DNA of 49,658 nucleotides from Gammaproteobacteria bacterium (GTDB lineage Bacteria; Pseudomonadota; Gammaproteobacteria; Pseudomonadales; Pseudohongiellaceae). The stretch is taken from positions 1 through 49,658 of the forward strand of contig JAQWQD010000019.1 in assembly GCA_029244985.1 (NCBI GenBank), written 5' to 3'. The notes under the pieces are model-generated. The model saw only the letters and a program-made list of their open reading frames with translations. It did not search any database and was not told the origin of the DNA. A program made the translations under genes and the position numbers. Of the stretch, positions 36,665 to 45,771 are shown piece by piece (the stretch's first letter is position 1; the number at the start of each line of letters is the position of its first letter).

Positions 36665-38491
36665 ATGAATAAAACGAAAAAAATTAATTTATTCTGGCAG
36701 GGCGTAACTACAGCTAGAGAAATTACAGCCAACCTGCTATTTCTTCTAATAGTTTTAATAGTTCTAGTAGCTGTTTTAGCCTCTCTCTTTAGTGGAAGCG
36801 AGCTTCCTAACCTAGAAGGAAAAGCGTTAGTTGTAGACCCCCAAGGCCCAATTGTAGAGCAGACCTCCGGGTCGTTAGACCCATTGAGCATTGTACTCAA
36901 TGGGTCTCCAGCCCCTGAGCTTGATGCAAAAAACATATTATTTGCATTAAAGACTGCGAAAGAAGACGAACAAATAGAGCACATTATCCTTAAATTGGAC
37001 AACATTAATGGAACAGGGCAAACAACTCTTTACGATATTGGACAGGCATTACAAGAGCTTAAGGATTCGGGGAAAAATATAGTCGCCGTCGCAGATTACT
37101 ACACTCAAAGCTCTTATTACCTTGCCTCTTTTGCTAATCAGATCGTTCTACACCCAGATGGAGAAATTTATATTCAAGGCTATTCAAGAATAAGAACTTA
37201 TTACAAATCTTTAATTGATAAGTTAGACGTGACCTTTAATCTTTTTCAAGTCGGACAATATAAATCAGCCATGGAGCCCTATATCAGGGAAGACATGTCA
37301 GAAGCAGATAAAGAAGCGAGCCTGACTTACATGAAAGTCCTATGGGACTCATGGATGGCAATTGTCTCAAGTAATCGAAACCTAGAGATCCAAGACATAC
37401 AGAATTTTTCTGATACGTATGATGAATTGGTCATCCAAGAAAATGGAAATACAGGTACAGCTGCTCTTAATTACCAGCTTGTCGATCAACTTTTAAATCG
37501 AAACCAACAACGAGATTATCTGATAGAACTGGTGGGAGCCGACGAAGAAAAGCAGAGTTTTGCTCAAGTTTCTTTAAATGACTACCTCGCTATTGCGAGA
37601 GCAAATGAGAAAATCAATACGTCAGAAAATAAAATAGCGGTGGTTGTAGCGTCTGGAAATATCTTAGATGGTAGTCAACCTCCTGGCATGATAGGGGGTG
37701 ATTCGACTGCGCAGCTATTAAGAGAAGCTCATCAAGACGAAGCAGTAAAAGCGATAGTACTTCGAGTTGATTCTGGGGGTGGGAGTGCCTTTGCTTCCGA
37801 AGTTATAAGAGAAGAAATAGTTATTGCTAAATCTAAAGGGATAAAAGTAGTGGCTTCTATGTCAAATGTTGCTGCCTCTGGCGGATATTGGATTTCCGTA
37901 AGTGCTGATGAAATTTGGGCTTCTCATGACACTATTACAGGTTCCATTGGAGTTTTCGGATATTTACCAACTTTTGAGAAAACTCTAAATAAAATTGGAA
38001 TTCACTCCGATGGAGTTTCTACTACCAAACTAGGTTCAGGCCAAGGCATCACGCAAGCTATAAACCCTATACTCGCGAGAGCATTGCAATCAAATGTCGA
38101 ATTTAGCTATCAAAGGTTTATCACTTTGGTTTCTGAAGCTCGGGGTATGACTTTAGAAGAAGCGGATGAAATAGCCCAAGGCAGGGTTTGGGCCGGAGAG
38201 ACTGCTCTTGATCTTGGCCTTATCGACAATTTAGGTGATTTGGAAGACGCCATTGAAAGGGCAGCAACGTTGGCGGAAACAGAAGATTACCAAACGTACT
38301 ATCCTGCATTACCTTCAGCATGGACGGATCAGTTATTTACCCAATTTTTCTTTAAAATTAGAAACTTTATTGACTCTCCAGTTGTGAGTAACCATTTAGT
38401 TAAAAAATCTTTTGAATTGGCAAGTGATTTAGGATTTTTTAATGATCCAAAAAATGTCTATCTTAAGTGCTTGGATTGCCCCCTCTTTTAG
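36665..38491 (+). CDS. sppA: Signal peptide peptidase SppA, 67K type
   Basis: 608 residues, the long tandem-domain form. A membrane protease that digests cleaved signal peptides. One N-terminal helix (LLFLLIVLIVLVAVLASLF, near 24-42). The general-base lysine is Lys200 in VGQYKSAMEPYIREDM and the nucleophile is Ser405 in MSNVAASGGYWIS, equal to Lys209 and Ser409 of E. coli SppA, so the enzyme should be active. The start at 36665 has no clear Shine-Dalgarno, and no better ATG is close. It lies on the plus strand between minus-strand accessory genes. Confidence 0.95.
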   Translation: MNKTKKINLFWQGVTTAREITANLLFLLIVLIVLVAVLASLFSGSELPNLEGKALVVDPQGPIVEQTSGSLDPLSIVLNGSPAPELDAKNILFALKTAKEDEQIEHIILKLDNINGTGQTTLYDIGQALQELKDSGKNIVAVADYYTQSSYYLASFANQIVLHPDGEIYIQGYSRIRTYYKSLIDKLDVTFNLFQVGQYKSAMEPYIREDMSEADKEASLTYMKVLWDSWMAIVSSNRNLEIQDIQNFSDTYDELVIQENGNTGTAALNYQLVDQLLNRNQQRDYLIELVGADEEKQSFAQVSLNDYLAIARANEKINTSENKIAVVVASGNILDGSQPPGMIGGDSTAQLLREAHQDEAVKAIVLRVDSGGGSAFASEVIREEIVIAKSKGIKVVASMSNVAASGGYWISVSADEIWASHDTITGSIGVFGYLPTFEKTLNKIGIHSDGVSTTKLGSGQGITQAINPILARALQSNVEFSYQRFITLVSEARGMTLEEADEIAQGRVWAGETALDLGLIDNLGDLEDAIERAATLAETEDYQTYYPALPSAWTDQLFTQFFFKIRNFIDSPVVSNHLVKKSFELASDLGFFNDPKNVYLKCLDCPLF

Positions 38492-38652
38492 AAATCGTTT
38501 CCTTCCCCTAAAAGTTCTATTTGCTCCCTTCCATTATTACCAATTTAGTATTTTAACATCATCATAGGGCTCTACTTTTTCATTAATGTAACCTTTACTT
38601 CCCTTATTTGATATGATAAGTTTGCGTTACATAATCAAGCGGAGAGGAAATT

Positions 38653-39054
38653 ATGTCGGAAAACCTTGCTTTACTAATTCCAATCTTAGGAATCCTGACG
38701 GGAATCATTATCCCAGTATCGGTATTTATCTGGCTCTATTATGACGGTAAGGGCAAGAGAGATACTGTGCTAGAGATAGCTAAAATTATTGACGATCCAT
38801 CTAAAGTGGAGAAATTACTGGGGATTTTTGATGAAAGAAAAAAGGACCCGATAGATTATCGCAGAAGTGGAGTAATAACCCTTTTTGTGGGTGTTGGTTT
38901 GTATCTTCTTGGTTTTGCTGCGGTGGGAGCTATTCTTGAAGGCGTTGGGCTTTTAGTTGGCACTATAGGGGTAGGAACTCTAATTGCTGGATATCTCTAC
39001 CCTAATACTAGCGGAGAACTAACAAATGCAGTCGAGAAGTTTGAAGAGAACTAA
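38653..39054 (+). CDS. Small membrane protein, DUF6249-like
   Basis: 133 residues. One N-terminal helix (ALLIPILGILTGIIIPVSVF) precedes a charged loop (about 32-70, including KVEKLLGIFDERKKDP), then two glycine-rich helices (about 74-115) in hairpin form. The pattern resembles DUF6249 membrane proteins, though I cannot verify the assignment. The start has a perfect GGAGAGG. Two bases after its stop begins an XRE-type regulator, so the two form a pair; in many bacteria such small HTH proteins accompany membrane proteins with which they may act. The membrane protein could be the regulator's sensor or target. Confidence 0.7.
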   Translation: MSENLALLIPILGILTGIIIPVSVFIWLYYDGKGKRDTVLEIAKIIDDPSKVEKLLGIFDERKKDPIDYRRSGVITLFVGVGLYLLGFAAVGAILEGVGLLVGTIGVGTLIAGYLYPNTSGELTNAVEKFEEN

Positions 39055-39056
39055 AA

Positions 39057-39269
39057 GTGGGCAAACATCACAAAAAACTTTTAAACAATCTTGAAGAACT
39101 CAGGAAGTCTGCTGTTTTAACTCAACAAGAATTATCTGAGAGTGCTCAAGTCTCAAGAAAAAGTATTAATGCAATTGAAAACGGAATTTATGTCCCCTCC
39201 ACTGTTCTTGCATTAAAAATTGCTAAAACTCTTAATTGTTCCGTCGAGAATTTATTTCAACTCCCGTAA
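39057..39269 (+). CDS. Short XRE-family HTH regulator
   Basis: 70 residues starting at GTG two bases after the upstream stop. Almost the whole protein is one Cro/C1-type helix-turn-helix: LEELRKSAVLTQQELSESAQ (near 12-31), then VSRKSINAIENGIYVPSTVL and KIAKTLNCSVENLFQLP. This is the small YozG/YgzD-like group that sits beside membrane proteins. It has no separate effector domain, so any signal would come through the neighbouring membrane protein. Translational coupling to that gene is likely. A 119-bp gap separates it from the convergent 1,392-residue protein gene. Confidence 0.88.
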   Translation: MGKHHKKLLNNLEELRKSAVLTQQELSESAQVSRKSINAIENGIYVPSTVLALKIAKTLNCSVENLFQLP

Positions 39270-39388
39270 TCAAGAAAGCAAAGAGTTTACGTTATTAACT
39301 CATAGATAAGGGCTCTTGAGCTTAATCGCCTTCTGCCAATGGCAACTGTGGAACTCTGTAACCGTTCTTTACTGCTCCAGCTAAAAAA

Positions 39389-42300
39389 TCAATTCAATTG
39401 CCAAGAAGCACTGCTAGTCCCTTTCCAATTACTTTCGTCCATTACACTCTCTCCCTCCGATACAAATATTGCGTAGAAGGAGTAGTCTCCAATCATGACA
39501 CCCGCTGGGATGAGTACGTCTATTATTTGAATATTCTGGTTATCTTCAAGACTGATTGATTGCCTAAAGGGTATGATTTCACTGACTTCTGAGACCAGTC
39601 TTGTTTCTCCCAAGGTTATGAAATTACCATCAGGCATAATTAGTGCAATGTAAAGATCTCCTAAACCTTGCGCCGAAAGTGAGAGATCAACTTTTAAAAC
39701 TTCCCCTACGGTAAGCGTATTATCGGCTACAGAGATGCTGATGCTCCCAGTAACCGCCAATTCGTGATCAGGATTAAATATAGTTTCGCCTTGGAGTAAT
39801 ATTTGGTTGGCTTCGTAAGCGATGTTGCCTGTTTTGTCTTGTGATTTTAATAAAAAACTGTAGGTAACTGTGTCCGCATTTGAGGTATATATATCTCTGT
39901 CGTCCACATCTAAATTAGGGAATGAAAGGTTTAGGTTTTTAGCATTGTAGACATAGTTATTCGAATTAGAATTTGATTGTTCTAATAGAAATCCAGGCAT
40001 AACAGTCGTTTGATAAAATTGGTTGCTATTGGTCCCATCTGAGTTATTCAATGTGAAGTTGAGTTCCGTAGAACGGGGTAGACTGGAAGGTAATGGGTTG
40101 AGTTTCGCTATATTACTCTTATCGGTCACCGCGTAAAATTGGAAAACGTTTGGTTCTGGCCCGAGAATACCCCCAGTTGGGTAAGGAGGCTGAACCAACC
40201 CAGATGAGGTTATTCCTTTATGTGTGACCGATAAGTTTACGTCGTAAACTCCAGGCTCGGTGATTAAAAAATTGGATCCTGGTTTGTAAAAATAGCCAAT
40301 TTTGTTGGCTGTGCCTTCTATGACTTTGATACTGCCTGATGGCGTCGTAATCTTTATGGAGATGTCTGAAGGTAGTGTGGGGGCTATCTGTCCAGAGAAG
40401 GCTGCTATATCTCCAACCTCAAGTATGGTGCCGGGTCTAACCCCAAGTGGGTGGTAAAAAATATCGATCTCTTGATCCAAAAGCGTCATTATTGGTCCGC
40501 CGGATGGGCCACCAGAAGCGCCTTGAAAAGGTGGCATGATTCTACCCCCTATTTCATCTTCCCCCGGCAAGTGTACCCATAAGGATCCGTAAGCTAGGTA
40601 ATGATTCTCGTCATTTTTGGGTATGCGATATACGCCGCCGCCAAATACAAATTTGAAATCGTTTGGATTATCTCCTTGCTTCCCATTTCCGAGTTGATAA
40701 TTATAAGTATCCGAAAAGCGCCAGTAATTGTTCCTAGAGGCTAGTTGTCCTATGTGCTCCCTCGCTGCCACTCCAGGCCTTTCTGCCGCGTTATAGTAAT
40801 AGGCCCAATGGTCATTAGATCCCTTGAGTTCGAAGAAGGGGTTAATACTTGAATTATCAGGGGTTATTAGGTTCGTCGTCGACACGAATGGTAATCCGGT
40901 ATTTGTTAGATCTAATCCGCTATATTCTGAAAGTCTATTAGCTACACTTGCTCTGAATGTTCCTTCTTTATCGAAAATCGTATAAAAAGCTGTCATTGCG
41001 GAATTACTGCGATCTAGTTCCTCTGCTGTCATCCAGCTAATGTCACCTGTTTGGTAGGGAGGTGCCATGTGAGTGTTTGACTCTCCAGGTCCTAAAGGTC
41101 GTGTGTCAAAATTAAACCACTGCCTGTAATTCATATAAGCTTCTGTGCCCTTTACACCTCTCATTTCTAGATCGGAATCTGGCGTTTCGACGATGCCCCC
41201 CCAAGTCCTGCTGCCTGCCCATAATTTCCCACTTGTATCTAAATGACTTGCGTATACATCGACCCTGTATTCACCAGGTTCGCTGAACATATAGCTCTTG
41301 TCGCCACCATCAAAGTAGCCAAATCTATTTGCAAAGCCTTCGAAATCAGTTTTTTCAACTAAAGCTGGGTCAGAATTTGGATAATGTGTGACGGTAATGT
41401 TGACTTTAGCGGGTACCCCAGGTTGCGTTATCAGCTGAGGTGAAAAATAATCACCTATTTCGAATGGTGTGCCTGGCATTGCACCATACTCGAGGTCTAG
41501 CGGCTCTGCTCTGACCACTTGAAAGTCGCCGTTTAACGCATATTTTCTATCTTGGATATCCAGAACGCTCCCGCTCAAGCTAATCGAATATTCGCCATAA
41601 TCATCAAATGGATATTCATAAAGATCTGTGAGCGTAGAAAGTTTTAGATACTGTTGTGGCGCTGCTCCGCCGTTCCCTCCTACTGCGCCCCAATTTGCAA
41701 AGGGCTCATTCATATAGGTACCTTGAAATGGGGCCGGACCTAATTGGGTGCGCTTTCCGTTGGGGTCAACAATAGTGATTAAGAGTTCACCTGAAGGGAA
41801 CTTAAATTGAATCGGTAGGGGAACCTGATGTCCTTTAGTTGTCCAGCTCACAAGAGGGATATAAGGCTCGAGATTGAATGTAACTCTTTCGGATTTGAAA
41901 GGAACCGTATCGTCCACGATAAATTTGTGTGTATTAAATATAATTCCTGGAGTGATACCAAAACTATTTTTCCGGGAAGTTGGTACCATGCCCCGCGAAC
42001 CATTGCTGTAGGTGTTAGCTAGTAGTGCTATGTCTATTTTTGATTCTTCAGAGAGCCCTACTTGAAATTCGCCGACGCGCCCGTCAAGTACGGATGTCGA
42101 TGCATCCAGCGCAAAATTATGGGTGAATACGGTCTCAGCGGATATGTTTGAAGTTAGACTCCCCGCTTTTAAATGAATTTGATAGCGACCATCAGAAAGC
42201 TCTGCTGGAATGTTGTAGGTTGCCGTGAATTTTGCCTCATAATTATTTTCCGCTACTCGACTAATCTCGGAGTATGTTACCGACCCCACTCGTGTGTCAT

Positions 42301-43567
42301 TTACAGTTGGTTCCCCATTTATCGGCAGTCCGCTGACCGTCATAAAGTTCGAACTGTTTTCAGGACTTGCTGCAATAACCCAACCTTCTTTATTCACAAT
42401 TTTTTCAAGGTATAAATCTGACGAACCCCAATTCAAATTAAGCGTGTCAACAGATGGGCCGACAATTCTAACTGTTCCATCAAATACGCCTGCGGCGCCT
42501 GCGCTTAGTGTAGAAAAATCAAAAGTCCCAAAAAATTGTGCTATTCCCGTAGTCTTTCCTCCGAGTAAATCCGCATCTGATTTTTTGGTAGGAGAATTAT
42601 TTGATGATGACAGAGCATGCTCTGTTGAAAATTTGTTTGCAGAATTTGACGTGAACGGAATACGTAAGTGCGTTCCTGCTCCTAGTTGATAGTTTCGCCA
42701 ACCATCTACCATGCCGCGCTGATAAATTACGTACTCGCTTCCTTCCTGGCCATTGATTAGTAATTCAAAAGAGCCATCTGCATGCGATGAACCCCAAGTA
42801 TAGTGTCCCGTTTGTAAGTTTAAAAGGGATAATGGCATAGCAGCTGATGCAGACTTTTTTTCTCCAATAATTTTTATATATCCAGTTTCTATGTCGTTTT
42901 TAAAAGTCACTTTGCTTGGGTCTACTGATCGCTCTGCAAGTGGATATAGCGTGTAACGATCTTCAGTAGTCAATTTAAAAATATTATTATTCTCTGTCAC
43001 TTCAAAGCCAATCCAAGAAATAAAAGTATTGTCTTCTTGCTCTGGCCACTGAGCTCTTAGTTGAGCACGATAAACGCCCTCTGGTAGTTCGTGGGTTGTT
43101 GTGTATGAAATTTGACCTGACGGAGTGGTGGTTATGAGGCTACAGCACTCAATGCTTTCTTTTGAAAGGTAGTCACCTGGCGTAACTGCTTCAAAGATTG
43201 ACAGCCAAAGACCGAAAGCGTTACTCGGTGCCTCTGTCGATATCGTTACTGAACGAAGTGGGCTGACGGTAAGTCGTACTTCAGTATTACTTGCTGCGTA
43301 AAAGTTTCTGCGAAGGCTTTTTGAGGTGACATTCTCTGTGGTGGCTTCTGCATAAATAGCTAATTGCCCCGCAGGGACCTCTCCAGCGAAATACCCGTTT
43401 ATGTCTGTCTTAAATTCAAAGTCGTCATTAATATATACGGTTGCAATTACCGGACCTTGCGCCTGATTTTTCACATATCCACTAATTTCAATGCCTAAAG
43501 ACACTGAAGGCAGAGATAAAAAAAAGAACAACAGACATGCATGTTTTGTAAATTTTGGTGCTAACAT
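39389..43567 (-). CDS. Very large exported multi-domain protein of unknown function
   Basis: 1392 residues. A Sec signal peptide (ACLLFFFLSLPSVSLG, residues 10-25) is followed by a carboxypeptidase-regulatory-like domain (about 28-85, ISGYVKNQAQGPVIATVYIN... DINGYFAGEVPAGQL) and long beta-rich stretches. Recurrent words such as PGEYRVDVYASH, PGVYDVNLSVTH and EVGDIAAFSGQI suggest repeated Ig- or PKD-like modules. Paired cysteines (ESIECC) are near residue 140; no LPXTG, autotransporter barrel or C-terminal sorting tail is visible. Function unknown; a surface or periplasmic adhesion or binding role is a guess. The GAGGAAG Shine-Dalgarno eight bases before the ATG is good. It is in the same direction as the guaA-core array and starts 268 bp beyond its first core. 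Confidence 0.75.
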   Translation of the reverse strand: MLAPKFTKHACLLFFFLSLPSVSLGIEISGYVKNQAQGPVIATVYINDDFEFKTDINGYFAGEVPAGQLAIYAEATTENVTSKSLRRNFYAASNTEVRLTVSPLRSVTISTEAPSNAFGLWLSIFEAVTPGDYLSKESIECCSLITTTPSGQISYTTTHELPEGVYRAQLRAQWPEQEDNTFISWIGFEVTENNNIFKLTTEDRYTLYPLAERSVDPSKVTFKNDIETGYIKIIGEKKSASAAMPLSLLNLQTGHYTWGSSHADGSFELLINGQEGSEYVIYQRGMVDGWRNYQLGAGTHLRIPFTSNSANKFSTEHALSSSNNSPTKKSDADLLGGKTTGIAQFFGTFDFSTLSAGAAGVFDGTVRIVGPSVDTLNLNWGSSDLYLEKIVNKEGWVIAASPENSSNFMTVSGLPINGEPTVNDTRVGSVTYSEISRVAENNYEAKFTATYNIPAELSDGRYQIHLKAGSLTSNISAETVFTHNFALDASTSVLDGRVGEFQVGLSEESKIDIALLANTYSNGSRGMVPTSRKNSFGITPGIIFNTHKFIVDDTVPFKSERVTFNLEPYIPLVSWTTKGHQVPLPIQFKFPSGELLITIVDPNGKRTQLGPAPFQGTYMNEPFANWGAVGGNGGAAPQQYLKLSTLTDLYEYPFDDYGEYSISLSGSVLDIQDRKYALNGDFQVVRAEPLDLEYGAMPGTPFEIGDYFSPQLITQPGVPAKVNITVTHYPNSDPALVEKTDFEGFANRFGYFDGGDKSYMFSEPGEYRVDVYASHLDTSGKLWAGSRTWGGIVETPDSDLEMRGVKGTEAYMNYRQWFNFDTRPLGPGESNTHMAPPYQTGDISWMTAEELDRSNSAMTAFYTIFDKEGTFRASVANRLSEYSGLDLTNTGLPFVSTTNLITPDNSSINPFFELKGSNDHWAYYYNAAERPGVAAREHIGQLASRNNYWRFSDTYNYQLGNGKQGDNPNDFKFVFGGGVYRIPKNDENHYLAYGSLWVHLPGEDEIGGRIMPPFQGASGGPSGGPIMTLLDQEIDIFYHPLGVRPGTILEVGDIAAFSGQIAPTLPSDISIKITTPSGSIKVIEGTANKIGYFYKPGSNFLITEPGVYDVNLSVTHKGITSSGLVQPPYPTGGILGPEPNVFQFYAVTDKSNIAKLNPLPSSLPRSTELNFTLNNSDGTNSNQFYQTTVMPGFLLEQSNSNSNNYVYNAKNLNLSFPNLDVDDRDIYTSNADTVTYSFLLKSQDKTGNIAYEANQILLQGETIFNPDHELAVTGSISISVADNTLTVGEVLKVDLSLSAQGLGDLYIALIMPDGNFITLGETRLVSEVSEIIPFRQSISLEDNQNIQIIDVLIPAGVMIGDYSFYAIFVSEGESVMDESNWKGTSSASWQLN

Positions 43568-43835
43568 TACTACTTCCTCAAGAGTTATGCTGTGTGTCTT
43601 TAAGTTCTCTCTACTTAAAGTCTACAGCTAATGCTTACCCTGTCTTAAACACTTCATTTTTCTCTCGCCGCAATAAATCTACAACGAGCTTGGAGCTCAT
43701 CATCTTCAAGTAGCTTAGTTATACAAGCTGGGATGGACAATAGCGAAAGAAGTTTACAAGTCAAATATTTAGTATTGATCGAAGTTTGCGATGCCTGTTT
43801 TCCTAGTGCTTAGTATACAGGTAATTTTTTATTCA

Positions 43836-43847
43836 TTCCCACTCAAT
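43836..43847 (-). repeat. guaA 3'-end core, copy 1 (leftmost)
   Basis: Minus strand ATTGAGTGGGAATGA, reading IEWE then TGA. Unlike the others it has no CCCTT/AAGGG hairpin on its right, and only 19 bp separate it from the stop of the membrane-protein gene. This is the array's left boundary or a truncated end. To its left, 268 bp without a gene precede the large exported protein; I see nothing else there. Confidence 0.75.
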
Positions 43848-43866
43848 AAATACTTTACAAGTAGAT

Positions 43867-44370
43867 TTACTTTACTCTAAAAAACATTGTTCTAATAAAA
43901 GCTACAGTACTTTGAACTAAAAACAATATTAAACAAATTGTATAAATGTTTGTCATTTGTGAGATTAAGCCAGTTATCATTAAGCCTGATAAAATGAAAA
44001 TAGCCGATAAAATCCCTGTTTGAAATAAATAAAGCTTGATAGGAAATATTTCTCTATGTCCTTGAATTCTTAAAGATAACATCTTTTTTGGGAAAATTAT
44101 TAATCCAATCACAGAATAAATACATAAGATCCAACAAGTTATCAGCCAAGATAAATCATTATTTTGATTGTCAAATATAGCAAAAGGTAATATTGAACCA
44201 AACATTGCCCCAAAAGCCGAATATGTAAGAAGCTGAATACGAAAATTGTCTGGACTACTAAACCCATCTGAAGTTCTACTTAATCCAATTAATATTGCTG
44301 AGAAGCCAACTATACCTAGTGCAATTTCAGCAATTAATTGTAAAGCATCGAAATTTGGTTCCACCACCAT
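43867..44370 (-). CDS. Four-helix membrane protein (array unit cargo)
   Basis: 167 residues from the ATG at 44370 (MVVEPNFDALQL). The frame stays open to 44391, but those codons are the attachment core itself. Four predicted helices: about residues 10-30, 48-68, 75-94 and two closely spaced at the C-terminus (112-160). I do not recognise the family. GGGAG just before the ATG belongs to the core sequence, so the attachment site seems to provide the ribosome site; GTG codons at 44367 and 44364 would give better spacing. Single gene of its unit, starting directly at core copy 2 and ending 19 bp before core copy 1. Confidence 0.7.
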   Translation of the reverse strand: MVVEPNFDALQLIAEIALGIVGFSAILIGLSRTSDGFSSPDNFRIQLLTYSAFGAMFGSILPFAIFDNQNNDLSWLITCWILCIYSVIGLIIFPKKMLSLRIQGHREIFPIKLYLFQTGILSAIFILSGLMITGLISQMTNIYTICLILFLVQSTVAFIRTMFFRVK

Positions 44371-44371
44371 A

Positions 44372-44420
44372 CTCCCACTCAATAATTGCACAAAAATAAC
44401 CTTTCATTTTGCAAGGGTTT
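44372..44420 (-). repeat. guaA 3'-end core, copy 2, with hairpin
   Basis: Core ATTGAGTGGGAG (last base differs from the other copies), at 44383-44372. To the right, AACCTTT and AAGGGTT pair (one G-U pair, loop 8) at 44398-44419, 17 bp from the core. The following bases AAGGGTTTGAGAG are shared exactly with copy 4. A degenerate AGTGTCGTAC near 44439 resembles the arm repeats of copy 4. Confidence 0.7.
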
Positions 44421-44520
44421 GAGAGGCGCTTTTTTAACAGTGTCGTACTCTTGTCTTGCTGAAAATCCATTAAATTATCGTAAATATTTAGGTATGCTTG
44501 TAACAATTTATTGAAATACC

Positions 44521-45006
44521 TTAACTTAATTTGGGATAAACAACTTTGAAGTACTCTAATACTAATGTCATGCTTTCATCAAATGTTATTCCTAGTTCTT
44601 CGCACTCATTAGTAAAAAAATCTATATGGACATCTCTCCACCAAGATAGGGTTCTATCACCCTCTCCCTCTTTAAAAGCATGTAACTCATCAACTTCCAA
44701 ATATTTTACTTCACTTATCTCAATAAATTCTACTATACATACAGGAGTAGATTCCCAATTAGTAACAATTAGTAAATCACCAATCACTGGTAATTCATCT
44801 TCTATATGACTATAACTCTCCTTTAAACTACAGGAAGCAGTCTTAACGCCATTAAGAACTAAATCCGAACATAAATCTGCATTTTTTTTATCTGCACAAA
44901 AATAGTCTGAAGATATATTCGTTATTTTAGATTTGTCTTTAAAACTCAATGTTGAAAAATATTCATTTAAGAAATTCTGAATATAATCATTAAAAATATT
45001 TTTCAT
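44521..45006 (-). CDS. ASCH-domain protein, YhfF type (array unit cargo)
   Basis: 161 residues from the ATG at 45006; a GTG at 45030 would add eight residues. ASCH domains are PUA-related folds thought to bind RNA; some members remove acetyl groups from N4-acetylcytidine. The YhfF-type pattern is clear: LVLNGVKTASCSLKESY near residue 48-65, PVIGDLLIVTNWESTPVCIV near 72, and the end block FKEGEGDRTLSWWRDVHIDF near 115-135 with the final YFKVVYP. The GKKT-like motif is present as GVKT. Only gene in its 721-bp unit, starting 87 bp after core copy 3. Confidence 0.85.
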   Translation of the reverse strand: MKNIFNDYIQNFLNEYFSTLSFKDKSKITNISSDYFCADKKNADLCSDLVLNGVKTASCSLKESYSHIEDELPVIGDLLIVTNWESTPVCIVEFIEISEVKYLEVDELHAFKEGEGDRTLSWWRDVHIDFFTNECEELGITFDESMTLVLEYFKVVYPKLS

Positions 45007-45092
45007 AAAAAACTTATTAGCTTGTCGCACCTTGTCACACTTTAAATACTCTCAAAGTATTGATTTTAAGAGATTTGTGCTATTTACAACTA

Positions 45093-45138
45093 TTCCCACT
45101 CAATAGTTACACTAAAACAACCCCTTGCTATTAAAGGG
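45093..45138 (-). repeat. guaA 3'-end core, copy 3, with hairpin
   Basis: Core ATTGAGTGGGAATAG at 45104-45091 reads VTIEWE then TAG. CCCTT (45122-45126) and AAGGG (45134-45138) pair around a 7-base loop, 18 bp from the core, the same spacing and loop length as in copy 4. TTACAACACTC near 45161 is an inverted relative of the arm repeat. Confidence 0.8.
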
Positions 45139-45173
45139 CTTGCAAGCGGAAAATCTGACTTTACAACACTCAT

Positions 45174-45551
45174 TCAGGACTTTCGAAGTATCTTGTCCAT
45201 CTTGCGTCCCTTCGCAAGTTCGTCTACAAGCTTATCAAGATACCGGCATTTTTTTGTCAGTGGTGTTTCAATGTCTTCAATACGATAGCCGCATATCACG
45301 CCTTTAATTAGGCTGGCATCTAGATTTAGATTCGCCTTATCGAAAAACTCTGTAAACGTGTCTTCGCCCTCAATCAGATCCCGCAAAACTGTACCTTCGA
45401 AACCAGTCAGCCATGTAATGACTTCCTGCAATTCTTTTTCACTGCGCCCTTTCTTTACAACCTTATTTAGATAGTGGGGATATACTGAAGAGAAAACCAT
45501 CTTCCCAATTTTTTCATCATGCTCTTTAGTAGTTTTTCCTTTAGTTGCCAT
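45174..45551 (-). CDS. DUF2200 family protein
   Basis: 125 residues from the ATG at 45551, with GGAG nine bases upstream; an upstream extension of 14 codons lies within the GC-rich segment of the neighbour gene and is not used. The protein is a clean match to DUF2200: MATKGKTTKEHDEKIGKMVF, then VYPHYLNKVVKKGRSEKELQ, a helical middle with WLTGFEGTVL, and the end VICGYRIEDIETPLTKKCRY and LDKLVDELAKGRKMDKILRK. The function of the family is unknown; members are small cytoplasmic helical proteins often found in mobile regions. Last gene of the mixed unit, 35 bp from core copy 3's hairpin. Confidence 0.88.
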   Translation of the reverse strand: MATKGKTTKEHDEKIGKMVFSSVYPHYLNKVVKKGRSEKELQEVITWLTGFEGTVLRDLIEGEDTFTEFFDKANLNLDASLIKGVICGYRIEDIETPLTKKCRYLDKLVDELAKGRKMDKILRKS

Positions 45552-45573
45552 GGAATCGACTCCTTCATTGCCC

Positions 45574-45771
45574 CTATAGAAACGGCCGACCAAATACCAG
45601 TCGAGGATCCCCGAGATAAAACCAGGGATCCAGCGGCAGGATGGGGAAATCGGCCACGGTATCGGACGGTCGTGTGGCGGCAGCGTTGTCCGCCAACTGG
45701 GACTGTTCGGACTGACAACCCGTCAGCACGCCCAAAACGGATCCCAAAAAGAGAATACCCGCCGTTTTCAT
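45574..45771 (-). CDS. Small GC-rich lipoprotein
   Basis: 65 residues. A lipoprotein signal MKTAGILFLGSVLGVLTGC with lipobox LTGC (Cys at 19) and GGAG seven bases before the ATG make this a real gene. The mature chain is about 47 residues (SEQSQLADNAAATRPSDTV..., ending GDPRLVFGRPFL) without a family I recognise. The DNA is conspicuously GC-rich (near 60% by eye) between much AT-richer neighbours, so the roughly 200-bp piece has a different origin from its surroundings. The end stops 22 bp before the DUF2200 start. Confidence 0.6.
   Translation of the reverse strand: MKTAGILFLGSVLGVLTGCQSEQSQLADNAAATRPSDTVADFPILPLDPWFYLGDPRLVFGRPFL

Noticed and set aside
39322..39393. Short minus-strand frame FLAGAVKNGYRVPQLPLAEG just past the large exported gene
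   Set aside because: It looks protein-like and could be a gene remnant, but about 22 codons without a recognised family are not enough to call.
42294..42689. 131-codon plus-strand frame inside the large exported gene
   Set aside because: Fully antisense to a longer gene with a signal peptide and a good ribosome site; serine- and proline-rich shadow translation.
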